Shown here: piece by piece, positions 43,341-53,844 of the stretch
How the letters are laid out: the number at the start of each line of letters is the position of its first letter
Numbering within the stretch: the stretch's first letter is position 1
Assembly (NCBI RefSeq): GCF_019264485.1
Contig: NZ_JAHVAA010000013.1
Coordinates: 1 to 64,000, forward strand
DNA length: 64,000 nucleotides
Direction of reading: 5' to 3'
Origin: Sediminibacterium sp.
Lineage (GTDB): Bacteria > Bacteroidota > Bacteroidia > Chitinophagales > Chitinophagaceae
Program-made: the position numbers and the translations under genes
Notes under the pieces: model-generated
Databases searched by the model: none
What the model saw: only the letters and a program-made list of their open reading frames with translations
What the model was told of the DNA's origin: nothing

Positions 43341-46300
43341 TTGAATTTGCTGAATTCCAATACCCGAAAAAAAAATGACCCCACAGTAAAGGTCATTGGT
43401 CAAAAAAGCTTTTTGAGAAAAGCCTTGGGGATTTGTATTCTCTTTTTGCTGGTTTTATTTTCAGTGGAGGTAAAAGGGCAATGCGGAACAGGTACTTCTG
43501 CGATCTACACCATTGATTTTTCTGCTGCCAAAGACACAACATGGACGCTTAATGCTTCAAGAAACGGAACTGCCTGTGTAGGAACATCAGGTGAAGACGA
43601 CAGGTGTATTCGTTTTAATGTATCACTCAATCCAGGTTCTGACTTGCTGAATTTTGATGCCGATCAGTTAACAGGGGCGAGTTTTTATTCCATTAACTGT
43701 GGCCCATTGATTCCGATTGGAACACCGGCATGTATTACGGGCTTAACCAGTGTATGTATTTCGTTTTGTAAGCCGGGTGGTAATAAAGTAAATTATACAG
43801 TTACTGCATCCAGTATTATTAAAGGTTCGGCTGATCTTGTACTAAGACAAAATTGTTCCGGTACGATGAGTGTTACCGGTGTTACTGCTTCAACAGTAAA
43901 CTGGCGGTCAGTTTTTCCGGGAGCTTCCAATGCGTACAATAGTTATTTGAGTGCCACTTCAAATGTTACAACAGTAACTGTTACGCCATTAACAGGAGCG
44001 CCTTCATTTATTGATTATGAAGTAAGTGGAACAGGTGCCTGTACAGGATTAAGAAGAGATACTATTCGTGTATATACTGTTTCACCCATGACTGTTGCCA
44101 TCAACCCTGCCACACCAGCATTGTGTAATGGTGCAAGTGTAACACTCAATGCAACAGTGAGTGGTGGTAATCCACCTTATTTATATACCTGGAACACGGG
44201 ATCAACTGCTACAGGAATCACTGTATCTACTGTTGGTAATTATTCAGTCAGTGTTGCTGATAATACAGTAGGTTGTCCGAATGAAGTAGGTAATGCTACT
44301 GTTATTGCTGCAGCCACCCCAGCGGTGCCAACGGTTCCGGCCGTTAGTGTTTGTTCGGGTTCGCCGGCAACTTTGACAGTATCTTCTCCACCTCCATCAA
44401 GCGTACATGAATGGTTTACAGTGGCTTCAGGAGGAACAGCGATTGCAACAGGCAATAGTTATACAACTGGTACACTAACAGCGAATACTACTTATTATGT
44501 TCAGACAACGGTAAATGGTTGCACCAGTACGCGAACAGCCGTAACAGTTACTGTAAATGCCATACCTACAGCACCTACTGCGTCGGGTACAACTATCTGT
44601 GCCGGACAAACAGCATCCTTATTGGCAACCGGTGCAGGTGGCAGCAGTTTTCAGTGGTTTGATGTGGCTTCGGGAGGTACTCCACTTGTATCAACCGCCG
44701 CTTATACCACAGCAGCGCTTACCACAAGTACCACTTATTATGTACAGGCGTTGAATAGCGGATGTGTGGGCCCCAGAACAGCCGTAACTGTTACAGTAAA
44801 TCCAATACCTGCCAATCCTACTATTGCAGGGGCCGCTATTTGTAGTGGCAACAGTACTACGCTAACTGCAACCGCACCAGGTGGAACTTATGTGTGGTGG
44901 GATGCTCCAACATTGGGTACAAGTATTAATACAGGTATTGCTTATAATACCGGAACATTAACCACTACTACTACTTATTATGTAGAAACAACAGTGAATG
45001 GTTGTGCGAGTGCAGGAAGAACTCCGGTAACCGTTACGGTGAATCCAACACCTGCAGCGCCTGTTGTAAATGGGGCAAGTATTTGTGGTGGTAATACAGC
45101 TTCATTGTCGGTCACTTCAACCGGAGATACTTACAGATGGTACAATGCAGCCAGTGGGGGTGATCTTTTGACAACTGGTACCAATTACACTACTCCAGCG
45201 CTAAATGCAACTACCAGCTACTATATTTCGGCAACATCGGCTGCAGGTTGCACAGGTACAAGAACCACAGCCACTGTGAATGTTACACCCATTCAAAATC
45301 CTGCATTTGTATATTCTGCGGGAACTTATTGCACTACGGGTGGTGTAAACCCTACGCCAACAATACCGGGCGGTAATACCGGAACATTTAATTCATCGCC
45401 GGCAGGTCTTGTTTTTATTGATGCATCAACGGGGCAGATAAATGCGGCAACCAGTACCCCTGGTTTATATACAATTACATTTACTACTGGCGGTTCCTGT
45501 ATTTATTCAAGTAGCGTAAACATCCGCATTATTGCCGGAAATGCCGATGCTTCGTTTTCTTACAATGGTCCCTTCTGTGTGCAGCAATCAAATCCATTCC
45601 CCGTATTCACTTCTTCATCAAGTGGTGGAGTCTTTACTTCCACAGCAGGCTTGTCTTTCAAGAATGAAAATTCAGGAGAAATAGATTTAGCAACCAGTTT
45701 GCCGGGTACATATACAATTACAAATACCATTACAGGCTCTGCTGGGTGTGCAGGTGATATTAGAACTTCAGATGTGATCATCAGACAAAACACAACTGCT
45801 AATGCCGGAACAAATCTTATTACCTGCGATGGTCAACCGGTAACGCTCAACGGATCAGTTGGTGGATCTGCTACAAATGGTTCCTGGTCTATTGTAAGTG
45901 GTGCCGGTACCGGAACATTTGGGGATGCTACACAATTATCTACCAGTTTCACCCCAACAGCAGGACAAAGTACAGTAAGCTTACAATTAACTTCTAATAA
46001 TCCTGTGGCACCTTGCGGTGTAGCAACTGATATTATGGTGATTGATATCAGATCTGCACCCGTTGCACCAACTGTAAATGCAGTAACAATATGTTCGGGT
46101 AATACTGCTACGCTGATTGCATCTGCACCCGGAGGAACTTATAATTGGTATGCATCATCATCTGGAGGAATTTCTTTACAAACAGGACCCACTTATACTA
46201 CTAATACATTAACCTCATCGACTACTTATTATGTAGCGGCAACATCAGCAGATAACTGTGTTGGCCCCCGGGCTGCGGTATTGACAACCGTAAATCCATT

Positions 46301-49300
46301 GCCTGCTGTTAACAGCGCTTCAACAGGAATGGTATGCTCTGGTGTTGCACAAAATTATACATTCAGTTCCTCCATCACCGGCAGTAGTTTTACATGGAGC
46401 AGGGCTGCAGTAGCAAATATTACCAATTCTGTTGTATCCGGTCAGGCAGGAACATCGATTACAGAAACCCTACAGAGTATTGTTACCAGTTCTGTAGATG
46501 TGGTTTATCAGATTATACCCACAGCCAATGGTTGTGCGGGTGCCCCTTTTAATTATACCGTTACAGTAAAACCCATTCCTGCTACACCCACTGCATCAAC
46601 AACCGGTCCGGTATGCGAAGGCGGAACTATTCAGCTATCAACTCCATTGGTATCGGGAGCATCTTATAACTGGTCGGGGCCGTCAACATTTAGTTCCTCT
46701 TTGCGCGAACCGCAGATACCGAATGCAGCAAATGGCAATGGGGGCACTTATTCAGTAAGCATAACAGTAGATGCGTGTGTGAGTGCAACAGGCTCTGTAA
46801 TACAAACTATTAAATCTACACCTGCGGCACCGGTTGTATCGAATTCTTCTCCTGTTTGTGTGGGAGAAAATATCCAGTTAAACACCCCCATTGTTTTAGG
46901 CGCCAGCTATCAATGGACGGGCCCCAATGGTTTTACCAATACAGCACAAGAACCCTTAATCAATAATGCCGGTTTTGCAAATGCCGGTAATTATTCGCTG
47001 GCCATCACCGTTGATGGTTGTACCGGACCTTCTGCCAGTACTGCTGTTGTGGTGAATCCTTTACCGCAGGCAGTTGCCATCAGCAGTACAGGACCTGTTT
47101 GTATATCGGATCAGTTAAGGGTTACTGCAGATGCGCTTCCTTCAGCTACTTATTATTGGACAGGTCCGGGTGGATTTGTATCTACGGATCGGGAGTTTAT
47201 CATTCCATCCATGACCAATACAACAACAGGAACCTATCAGGTTGTTGTGTCGGTGGCAGGATGCCCGAGTCTGGCAAATTCTGTTGACGCCACATTAAAA
47301 CCCACACCGAGTGCACCCAATATTGATCCTGTATCACCTGTTTGTGAAAACGGAACGCTGATACTCAATGCAGCACTCGTAACAGGTGCTTCCTATTCGT
47401 GGTCGGGTCCATCAGGTTTTGTGAGTAATACACAAAGTCCGGCCATCACTTCCATTACCACTGCCATGGCAGGAACTTATGCTGTGAACATTGTAGTGGA
47501 TGGATGCAGAAGTGCCAATAATAATGTGAATGTGGTGGTAAATCCATTGCCTGCAGCACCTGTATTAAGTACAGGAGGGGCCGCCTGTGTAGGGAATAAT
47601 CTCCAATTGAACGCAGCCACTGTTTCAGGTGCCAGTTACAATTGGTTTGGCCCCTCCGGATTTAGTTCAACCAATCAAAATCCGGTAGTATCAAATGTAT
47701 CTTTGGCAAATGGAGGTATATATACAGCAAGTGTCAGTGTAAACGGTTGTGCGGGCCCTACGGCAACGGTTACGGCAGTGGTGAATCCATTACCCGGACC
47801 TGTTGCTATCAATAGCAGCGGTCCTGTTTGCGTGGCAGAACCCTTAAGTGTTAGTGCAGCGCAGGTTGCTTCAGCTTCTTACGCATGGACGGGTCCAAAC
47901 GGATTTGTATCAACAAATCGTGAGTTTGTTATTCCATCCATGAGCAGTGTCACAGTAGGAACATATCAGTTGATTGTTTCTGTTGCCGGATGCAGTGGTT
48001 CCCCCAATCTGGTTAATGCCACATTAAAACCCACACCCAGTGCTCCGGCTATTGATCCGGTATCGCCGGTTTGTGAAAACGGCACTTTGGTGCTGAATGC
48101 TGCATTGGTAACGGGTGCTACTTATTCCTGGTCAGGTCCCTTGGGCTTTACAAGTAATACGCAAAGTCCGGCCATCACATCGGTAACTACTGCTATGACA
48201 GGAACCTATGCGGTGAATATTATTGTAGATGGATGCAGAAGTGCCAATAATAATGTGAATGTGCTGGTAAATCCATTACCTGCAGCACCTGTACTGAGTA
48301 GCGGGGGAGCTGTATGTGTAGGTAATACTTTGCAACTGAATGCAGCAACAGTTTCTGGTGCAAGTTATAATTGGTCTGGTCCGGCAGGATTTAGTTCAGC
48401 CATTCAAAATCCTGTGATACCGAATACCTCATTAACAAATGCCGGAACCTATACTGCTTTTATTCGTGTAAATGGTTGTGCAGGTCCGGTAAGTACGGTT
48501 ACCGCGATTGTAAATCCTTTACCCGGTCCTGTGAATATTAATACCAGTGGAGCGGTTTGTGAAGGAAGACCCTTACAACTTACTGCCGATAGCGTAACAG
48601 CAGGTGTTTATAGCTGGTCTGGACCAAATGGGTTTACCGCAAATACACGTACCGTCGCTTTTGCATCGATGAACAATCTAACAGCAGGTGTTTACCAGGT
48701 TGCAGTAGCTGTGGCAGGATGTCCGGGTACGGCAAATACCATTAATACGGTGCTGAAGCCAACACCTGCTGCACCTGTGATTAATACAACTGCTCCTGTT
48801 TGTGAAAATGCACCTTTATTACTTCGTTTAAACACTGTAACAGGTGCTATCTATAATTGGTCGGGGCCATTAGGATTTACCAGTAATGCACAAAATCCGT
48901 TGATTGATTCAGTACGGCTCAACCGTTCAGGAATTTATACGGCAAATATTATTGTAGACGGTTGTATCAGTAATAACAGTTCAGTCAATATATCTGTGGT
49001 ACCAGAACCGGCAGCACCCACAGTAGGTAGTAATAGTCCGGTTTGTGTAAGTGATCAGTTGCGGTTTACATCGAATACGATTACAGGAGCTTCTTATAGA
49101 TGGACTGGAATGAATGGATTTAGTTCTTCGCTTCAGGGGCCAGTCATCAATGCTGCGAACCTGAGTGATACAGGAAGATATGGTCTTGCTGTTACTGTGA
49201 ATGGTTGTGTAAGTGATACGTCTTATGTGCAGGTTGCGGTAGACAGACCGGCAACGGTTAATGCAGGAAATAACCAGGTTGTTTGCGCCAATAATGCATT

Positions 49301-50282
49301 GGTGAACCTGGCAGGTATTGTCAATGGAGGTACATCAACAGGTGTATGGTCGACCGGTGGCACCGGACGTTTTGGAACAAGAACGGTGAGTCTGAACAAT
49401 ACATATCTGCCCAGCAGTCTGGATACGGCGACGGGTTCGGTTCAGCTTACACTTACATCCACCAATAATGGGGCATGCAGGGCTGTTGTTTCTTCATTGC
49501 TTGTTCAGATTACAGATGCGCCTTTTGTGGATGTAGGTAATAACCCTGTCATTTGTGCCAATGATTCTTTACTGACGGTAAATGCACAGTTCAGGAATGC
49601 AAATGGTATTCAATGGTCCACAACAGGAACAGGTGCGTTTCAGAGCATTAATGGAGCCAATACCAGTTACCAGCTTTCAGCGAGGGATCAATCATCCAAC
49701 AGTTTTAGGATCAGCGCTACTACAACGGGTAATGGTTCATGTCTTGCAGTAACAGATGAAATGGTGGTGAACCTGGCGCTGGTTCCGGTTGTGAATGCCG
49801 GTAAAGATGTACTGGTATTTGAAAATACCCCCTATACACTTAACCCACTGATTACCGGAGCCATTCAATCATTTCAGTGGACACCTGCCAATTTCCTGAA
49901 TAATGCTTTACTGCGTAATCCTGTATTTCGTGGTAATGCAGACCAGTTACTTACATTAACAGTAGTGAGTACCAACGGCTGTGTGTCGACCGATGAAATC
50001 TTTATCACTGTTTTAAAACCCTTTCCCATCCCCAATGTTTTTTCGCCAAATGGAGATGGTATACATGATACATGGGTAATACCCGAACTGGATAAATATC
50101 CAGATGCAGAAGTAAGTGTGTTCGACCGTACAGGCCGGCGTGTATTTTTCACCAATGGATATAAAACACCATGGGATGGAAGATATGAAGGCAAGCCATT
50201 GCCATTGGCCACTTATTATTATATCATTATCCCTAAATTAATACAAGGTGTATTCTCTGGCCCTGTTACTATTTTAAAATAA
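43341..50282 (+). CDS. Giant Ig-repeat surface protein with type B T9SS sorting domain
   Basis: 2313 residues; TTG start at 43341 because no in-frame ATG precedes the signal peptide (LGICILFLLVLFSVEVKG, about 30-48). A short N-terminal domain is followed by some two dozen Ig-like/PKD-like repeats of about 80 residues. The first set are Ig_7-like (VNPIPANPTIAGAAICSGNS ... TTYYVETTVNGC). The later set carry SGASYNWSGPxGF and form a higher-order 243-residue repeat. The C-terminus PFPIPNVFSPNGDGIHDTWV to GPVTILK is the gliding-motility-associated CHU_C (type B) sorting domain, so it is exported by T9SS and held at the surface. Adhesin or matrix role is inference. Confidence 0.9.
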   Translation: MNLLNSNTRKKNDPTVKVIGQKSFLRKALGICILFLLVLFSVEVKGQCGTGTSAIYTIDFSAAKDTTWTLNASRNGTACVGTSGEDDRCIRFNVSLNPGSDLLNFDADQLTGASFYSINCGPLIPIGTPACITGLTSVCISFCKPGGNKVNYTVTASSIIKGSADLVLRQNCSGTMSVTGVTASTVNWRSVFPGASNAYNSYLSATSNVTTVTVTPLTGAPSFIDYEVSGTGACTGLRRDTIRVYTVSPMTVAINPATPALCNGASVTLNATVSGGNPPYLYTWNTGSTATGITVSTVGNYSVSVADNTVGCPNEVGNATVIAAATPAVPTVPAVSVCSGSPATLTVSSPPPSSVHEWFTVASGGTAIATGNSYTTGTLTANTTYYVQTTVNGCTSTRTAVTVTVNAIPTAPTASGTTICAGQTASLLATGAGGSSFQWFDVASGGTPLVSTAAYTTAALTTSTTYYVQALNSGCVGPRTAVTVTVNPIPANPTIAGAAICSGNSTTLTATAPGGTYVWWDAPTLGTSINTGIAYNTGTLTTTTTYYVETTVNGCASAGRTPVTVTVNPTPAAPVVNGASICGGNTASLSVTSTGDTYRWYNAASGGDLLTTGTNYTTPALNATTSYYISATSAAGCTGTRTTATVNVTPIQNPAFVYSAGTYCTTGGVNPTPTIPGGNTGTFNSSPAGLVFIDASTGQINAATSTPGLYTITFTTGGSCIYSSSVNIRIIAGNADASFSYNGPFCVQQSNPFPVFTSSSSGGVFTSTAGLSFKNENSGEIDLATSLPGTYTITNTITGSAGCAGDIRTSDVIIRQNTTANAGTNLITCDGQPVTLNGSVGGSATNGSWSIVSGAGTGTFGDATQLSTSFTPTAGQSTVSLQLTSNNPVAPCGVATDIMVIDIRSAPVAPTVNAVTICSGNTATLIASAPGGTYNWYASSSGGISLQTGPTYTTNTLTSSTTYYVAATSADNCVGPRAAVLTTVNPLPAVNSASTGMVCSGVAQNYTFSSSITGSSFTWSRAAVANITNSVVSGQAGTSITETLQSIVTSSVDVVYQIIPTANGCAGAPFNYTVTVKPIPATPTASTTGPVCEGGTIQLSTPLVSGASYNWSGPSTFSSSLREPQIPNAANGNGGTYSVSITVDACVSATGSVIQTIKSTPAAPVVSNSSPVCVGENIQLNTPIVLGASYQWTGPNGFTNTAQEPLINNAGFANAGNYSLAITVDGCTGPSASTAVVVNPLPQAVAISSTGPVCISDQLRVTADALPSATYYWTGPGGFVSTDREFIIPSMTNTTTGTYQVVVSVAGCPSLANSVDATLKPTPSAPNIDPVSPVCENGTLILNAALVTGASYSWSGPSGFVSNTQSPAITSITTAMAGTYAVNIVVDGCRSANNNVNVVVNPLPAAPVLSTGGAACVGNNLQLNAATVSGASYNWFGPSGFSSTNQNPVVSNVSLANGGIYTASVSVNGCAGPTATVTAVVNPLPGPVAINSSGPVCVAEPLSVSAAQVASASYAWTGPNGFVSTNREFVIPSMSSVTVGTYQLIVSVAGCSGSPNLVNATLKPTPSAPAIDPVSPVCENGTLVLNAALVTGATYSWSGPLGFTSNTQSPAITSVTTAMTGTYAVNIIVDGCRSANNNVNVLVNPLPAAPVLSSGGAVCVGNTLQLNAATVSGASYNWSGPAGFSSAIQNPVIPNTSLTNAGTYTAFIRVNGCAGPVSTVTAIVNPLPGPVNINTSGAVCEGRPLQLTADSVTAGVYSWSGPNGFTANTRTVAFASMNNLTAGVYQVAVAVAGCPGTANTINTVLKPTPAAPVINTTAPVCENAPLLLRLNTVTGAIYNWSGPLGFTSNAQNPLIDSVRLNRSGIYTANIIVDGCISNNSSVNISVVPEPAAPTVGSNSPVCVSDQLRFTSNTITGASYRWTGMNGFSSSLQGPVINAANLSDTGRYGLAVTVNGCVSDTSYVQVAVDRPATVNAGNNQVVCANNALVNLAGIVNGGTSTGVWSTGGTGRFGTRTVSLNNTYLPSSLDTATGSVQLTLTSTNNGACRAVVSSLLVQITDAPFVDVGNNPVICANDSLLTVNAQFRNANGIQWSTTGTGAFQSINGANTSYQLSARDQSSNSFRISATTTGNGSCLAVTDEMVVNLALVPVVNAGKDVLVFENTPYTLNPLITGAIQSFQWTPANFLNNALLRNPVFRGNADQLLTLTVVSTNGCVSTDEIFITVLKPFPIPNVFSPNGDGIHDTWVIPELDKYPDAEVSVFDRTGRRVFFTNGYKTPWDGRYEGKPLPLATYYYIIIPKLIQGVFSGPVTILK
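46563..49240 (+). repeat. Higher-order 729-bp repeat inside the giant Ig protein gene
   Basis: Equivalent positions (codon before the AAACCCAYWCC segment) fall at 46563, 47292, 48021 and 48747, giving spacings of 729, 729 and 726 bases. Each unit encodes three different Ig-like domains, and the second and third units are close to each other at nucleotide level (for example around TGTTTGTGAAAACGG). Confidence 0.8.
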
Positions 50283-50295
50283 GCAGCGAGTAAAC

Positions 50296-50352
50296 AATAT
50301 CGAATATCCAACTTCGAAATTCGAAATTCATTATTCAACATTCAATATTCCT
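50296..50352. repeat. ATTCGAA/AATATTC word repeat between convergent T9SS genes
   Basis: Words ATATCGAATATCC, TTCGAAATTCGAAATTC and ATTCAACATTCAATATTC fill the whole gap between the two stop codons. The centre contains TTCGAA palindromes. It is a further member of the word-repeat class. Confidence 0.65.
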
Positions 50353-50362
50353 CTGTTCTCTA

Positions 50363-53300
50363 TTACCTTATCATCACCAGGGTTCCTGCTTTTTGTTTTT
50401 CCTGACCTGCCGGTGTTTTGTAAGTGATCTTGTATACATAGGTTCCTGCGGGCTGTGGCTGACCCGCCAAAGTGCCATCCCATCCCTTGGAAGAAACAGT
50501 TGTTTCAAAAACAAGCATACCCCAACGGTTCCATACCTGCATTCGGTACCCCGGTAATGTTACGGGAACGAGTGGTTTGAAGACATCATTTTTACCGTCG
50601 GCATTGGGTGTAAAAGCATTGGGTACCATAATCTCTACACAGAATGTTGTTGAAATAGTAATCAGGTCAGTTCCATAACAACCATTTCTATCGCGAACTT
50701 CTAAACTATAAGTGCCTGGTTGAGAAAGACTATGTGGATTTTGTGTACTGCCATCGCTCCAGTTATAACTCATATAATTGGGCAGGTCAATAATGAGTAC
50801 GCCGGTGCTGCAGATAACGGTATCATTGGGCAGAAACTGATAAGGAGTGTCTATCAGAAACAGATCGGTAACCACTACCGAATCGCAACCCAGGTAAGTT
50901 TTTAATGAGTCGGTATACAATCCTCTTGTACTACGCCATGCACCACCGAGCAAAACAGAATCGCCCCGACAGATAGCAAGATTCCTGTTTAAAAATTTCA
51001 CCGGGTTAACAGTGAGGTTCAGTATGCGTACACTGTCGCAACTGCTCGCACCAGTAAAAATATCTGTGTAGGTACCCGTACTGGTATACCCCATATAATT
51101 TTCATTGCCGCAGATGGTAATATTTACTGTAGTAGCCGGAGGCTGATAATTATAGGTTGAAATATTATTGGAAGAATCTTTTTCTGAAAATGATCTGTTG
51201 GAAGGGATGATCCTGATATTGTTTCCATTATCGTTGACAGACGCATAAATAATACCCGTACCAATATGTTTGATAGACCGGGTGAATGTTTGCGATAATG
51301 CAAATACAGTATCAGCAAGAATAAATGATGGCCCGAGTATAACTGCTGTATCCGTTCTGGGATCGCCTTTGTAGAACGTCAGTGTAAGATTTTTGGGCAA
51401 CACACCTTTTGCATAACTATTGCTGATGGTAAAGTTGATTGATAGACTATCTTTCGACAAACAGTTTGCATTATTAATAATGACAGTATAATCATTTACC
51501 GGTGGTACTTTAATGCTCACAAATGTGGTGTCGAAACACTGGTACTGACTTCTTACGGCTAATCTTTTTGTTCGGGTAGAATCTGCATAAAAAAGAGGAG
51601 AGGGGCAGGTGGTGCAACTCAATTGCTTTGCATCGCTCCAGGTATAGGTGGATGTAAAACTGGGGTCGGGGAAAGTGCCGCCATTGATGGTTAATGTGTC
51701 GCCGGGTTCCAGTGTGGTATCGGCAGGAGATACCACAGCCCTGAAACGAATATTATTTACACGCAACACATTGTTGGTATAACTTAATTCTTTTAAAATA
51801 GTATTGGGTAAACTGATGGGCAATGTGGTTCCTGAATCGCCCACTACTGCATATAGACTATCAATCTGGCGATAACCGATATCGATAATATGTGTGTAAT
51901 ACACGCCACAGCAACGTCCTCTGATGCCATCAGGGATAATGAAAGTGGTATCAATTTTTTTGGCACCGGGCAGTGTAGGGTTTCTGTCGTAAAAACTTAC
52001 AGGTGTTTTGGGAGGAATGGGTTTATAGCCACTGTTACAAATAATGAGTTCCAGCCGCACTTTGGTTTCCTGAAAACAATTGGCCCTGGCCACAAAGAGG
52101 TAGGCTTCTGATGTAGGATCAAAAACTGTTACACTAAGTACATTGGTAGTGTCGGAACAACTGCCATTGGTGGCAATCAGTCTGGTATAATGTTGCACCG
52201 ATTCCTGGAATACATAATGAAGGTTGGTGTTGGTGGATACTTCCTGTTCTGCGGGGTTATTATCATTTCTCATAAGCCACCTGTAACTGGTAGCATTCAA
52301 AGACTGGTTGGTATACAAAACGCTGTCGAGTAATACATTGGCTTTTGAGGCAACTGTTTTTTTATCGGTATAGAAACGGGCAATCACACCACAGCCAATG
52401 ATTACTTCATCGCGGTAAGAAGCAAAACAGGTACCTCCTGCAGAGGCGCGCAGTGTAACAACAAATTTCCCCTGTGAGGTAAACGTATAACTAAGATCGG
52501 TGCTGGTACCTACGAGAGAATCATTTACATACCACTGATAGGTATTGGTGCCTGAAGAAGTATTGGTAAAACTAACCAGATCGCCTGTTTTAGGCACGGA
52601 AATATTCCGGGTAAAACCGGCGAGAATATTGTCTGCACAGGGTTTACTGCATTTGTTTTCCAGTAAACCTGTTCTTTGTGTATTGATGGCCGCACGCATA
52701 CGCAGTGCCTGACCGAGTGTAAACTGGTTGGCACAACTGCCATTTCCATAATCCATAAAGTTCAGTGAAAAATCAGCCGTATCTCTTGGGAAGAAACCAT
52801 TGGAATAACTGGAAAGTGTATCTGTACTGCAGGAGTTCATGCCCATAGGATTGATACAGGCCTGCGTATAGTTGGGAAAGCCATCTGGAGGGGTATCGCA
52901 AACCCTGTCGCCATCGGTTTCGCAATTATTATTGGTGCAATAACCTTCGAATGTGTGGTATAGACCCAGGTAATGTCCCATTTCATGTGCAAACAGAGAA
53001 CCAAATCCACTGATTACGATGCCATCTGATGACCCGCCACCGGGAGGCAAAGTGGCATAACCACCGGCGTTTAAACGGGTCCAGGTGTCGCAGGAAAAAT
53101 CGGCGCTGATTTCTCCCACAATATTATTCACCAGCCATACATTGATATAACGTTTGGGATCCCACTGGGCCAGTCTTTTCAAACGATCATCCTCTGTATA
53201 CATATTCAGGTTGTCGCCATAGGTAGAAGTTACCCGGTTAATGCCATTGGTAATACCGCCATCCGGTGCTTTCTGTGCCAGACAGAATCGGATTTTGGTG

Positions 53301-53689
53301 TCAATGCCTGTACTGCCGGCATAAGCACCTGTTTTACCAAAAGCATTATTCAGGTCATTGATGGCATTCAGGATGGTAGTATTGGTAATGCTGTTGGGGT
53401 TTTGGTTGATGATATGAAAAACAACAGGAAGGATAATGATGGTATCAACCGTATTCGATTTCTTGATCTGTATATCATAATTCATCTTCATTTCCTGTAC
53501 CCGGAAAGTACTGGAAGAACGTTGTACAGACATCAGTTGGTCGAAGCTGCAAAGAATAGGAGAGGGTGGATTATTCGGGTTAAAAGGCTGATTGGGTTTA
53601 ACAGGAATGGTTTGTTGTGCAACAGTATAAATGGAACAACAGGATAAAACGAGTAAAAAGAGGATATGGATGAAATAGCGATGGTTCAT
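50363..53689 (-). CDS. Secreted M43 family zinc metalloprotease with T9SS sorting domain
   Basis: 1108 residues. Signal peptide MNHRYFIHILFLLVLSCCSI to VAQQ. The M43 (pappalysin/cytophagalysin) domain contains the zinc motif HEMGHYLGLYH at 235-245 (His235, Glu236, His239, His245) and the Met-turn NFMDYG at 311-314. PKD-like domains follow (LAGFTRNISVPKTGDLVSF; ATSYRWLM), then CARDB-like and Ig-like segments. The C-terminal VPNAFTPNADGKNDVFKPL to AGTLVMIR is a type B T9SS sorting domain. It is a surface or secreted protease, encoded convergently with the giant Ig protein. Confidence 0.92.
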   Translation of the reverse strand: MNHRYFIHILFLLVLSCCSIYTVAQQTIPVKPNQPFNPNNPPSPILCSFDQLMSVQRSSSTFRVQEMKMNYDIQIKKSNTVDTIIILPVVFHIINQNPNSITNTTILNAINDLNNAFGKTGAYAGSTGIDTKIRFCLAQKAPDGGITNGINRVTSTYGDNLNMYTEDDRLKRLAQWDPKRYINVWLVNNIVGEISADFSCDTWTRLNAGGYATLPPGGGSSDGIVISGFGSLFAHEMGHYLGLYHTFEGYCTNNNCETDGDRVCDTPPDGFPNYTQACINPMGMNSCSTDTLSSYSNGFFPRDTADFSLNFMDYGNGSCANQFTLGQALRMRAAINTQRTGLLENKCSKPCADNILAGFTRNISVPKTGDLVSFTNTSSGTNTYQWYVNDSLVGTSTDLSYTFTSQGKFVVTLRASAGGTCFASYRDEVIIGCGVIARFYTDKKTVASKANVLLDSVLYTNQSLNATSYRWLMRNDNNPAEQEVSTNTNLHYVFQESVQHYTRLIATNGSCSDTTNVLSVTVFDPTSEAYLFVARANCFQETKVRLELIICNSGYKPIPPKTPVSFYDRNPTLPGAKKIDTTFIIPDGIRGRCCGVYYTHIIDIGYRQIDSLYAVVGDSGTTLPISLPNTILKELSYTNNVLRVNNIRFRAVVSPADTTLEPGDTLTINGGTFPDPSFTSTYTWSDAKQLSCTTCPSPLFYADSTRTKRLAVRSQYQCFDTTFVSIKVPPVNDYTVIINNANCLSKDSLSINFTISNSYAKGVLPKNLTLTFYKGDPRTDTAVILGPSFILADTVFALSQTFTRSIKHIGTGIIYASVNDNGNNIRIIPSNRSFSEKDSSNNISTYNYQPPATTVNITICGNENYMGYTSTGTYTDIFTGASSCDSVRILNLTVNPVKFLNRNLAICRGDSVLLGGAWRSTRGLYTDSLKTYLGCDSVVVTDLFLIDTPYQFLPNDTVICSTGVLIIDLPNYMSYNWSDGSTQNPHSLSQPGTYSLEVRDRNGCYGTDLITISTTFCVEIMVPNAFTPNADGKNDVFKPLVPVTLPGYRMQVWNRWGMLVFETTVSSKGWDGTLAGQPQPAGTYVYKITYKTPAGQEKQKAGTLVMIR

Positions 53690-53844
53690 TAAAATGCAGT
53701 TACTCAGATATGATTTAAATCTAAGATACGGGATGATGGGAAAATGCGGCCTCTGTATTAAAGGTTATCATATGATTATTTCCTGATGGTATAAGAATCG
53801 TATAGTTTGTATATTGAATTAGCTTAACCCGAAAAAAGCTGCTT

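Noticed and set aside
44240..44455. Antisense frames within the giant Ig-repeat gene
   Set aside because: They arise from Thr/Gly/Ala-rich repeats on the coding strand and have no independent support.
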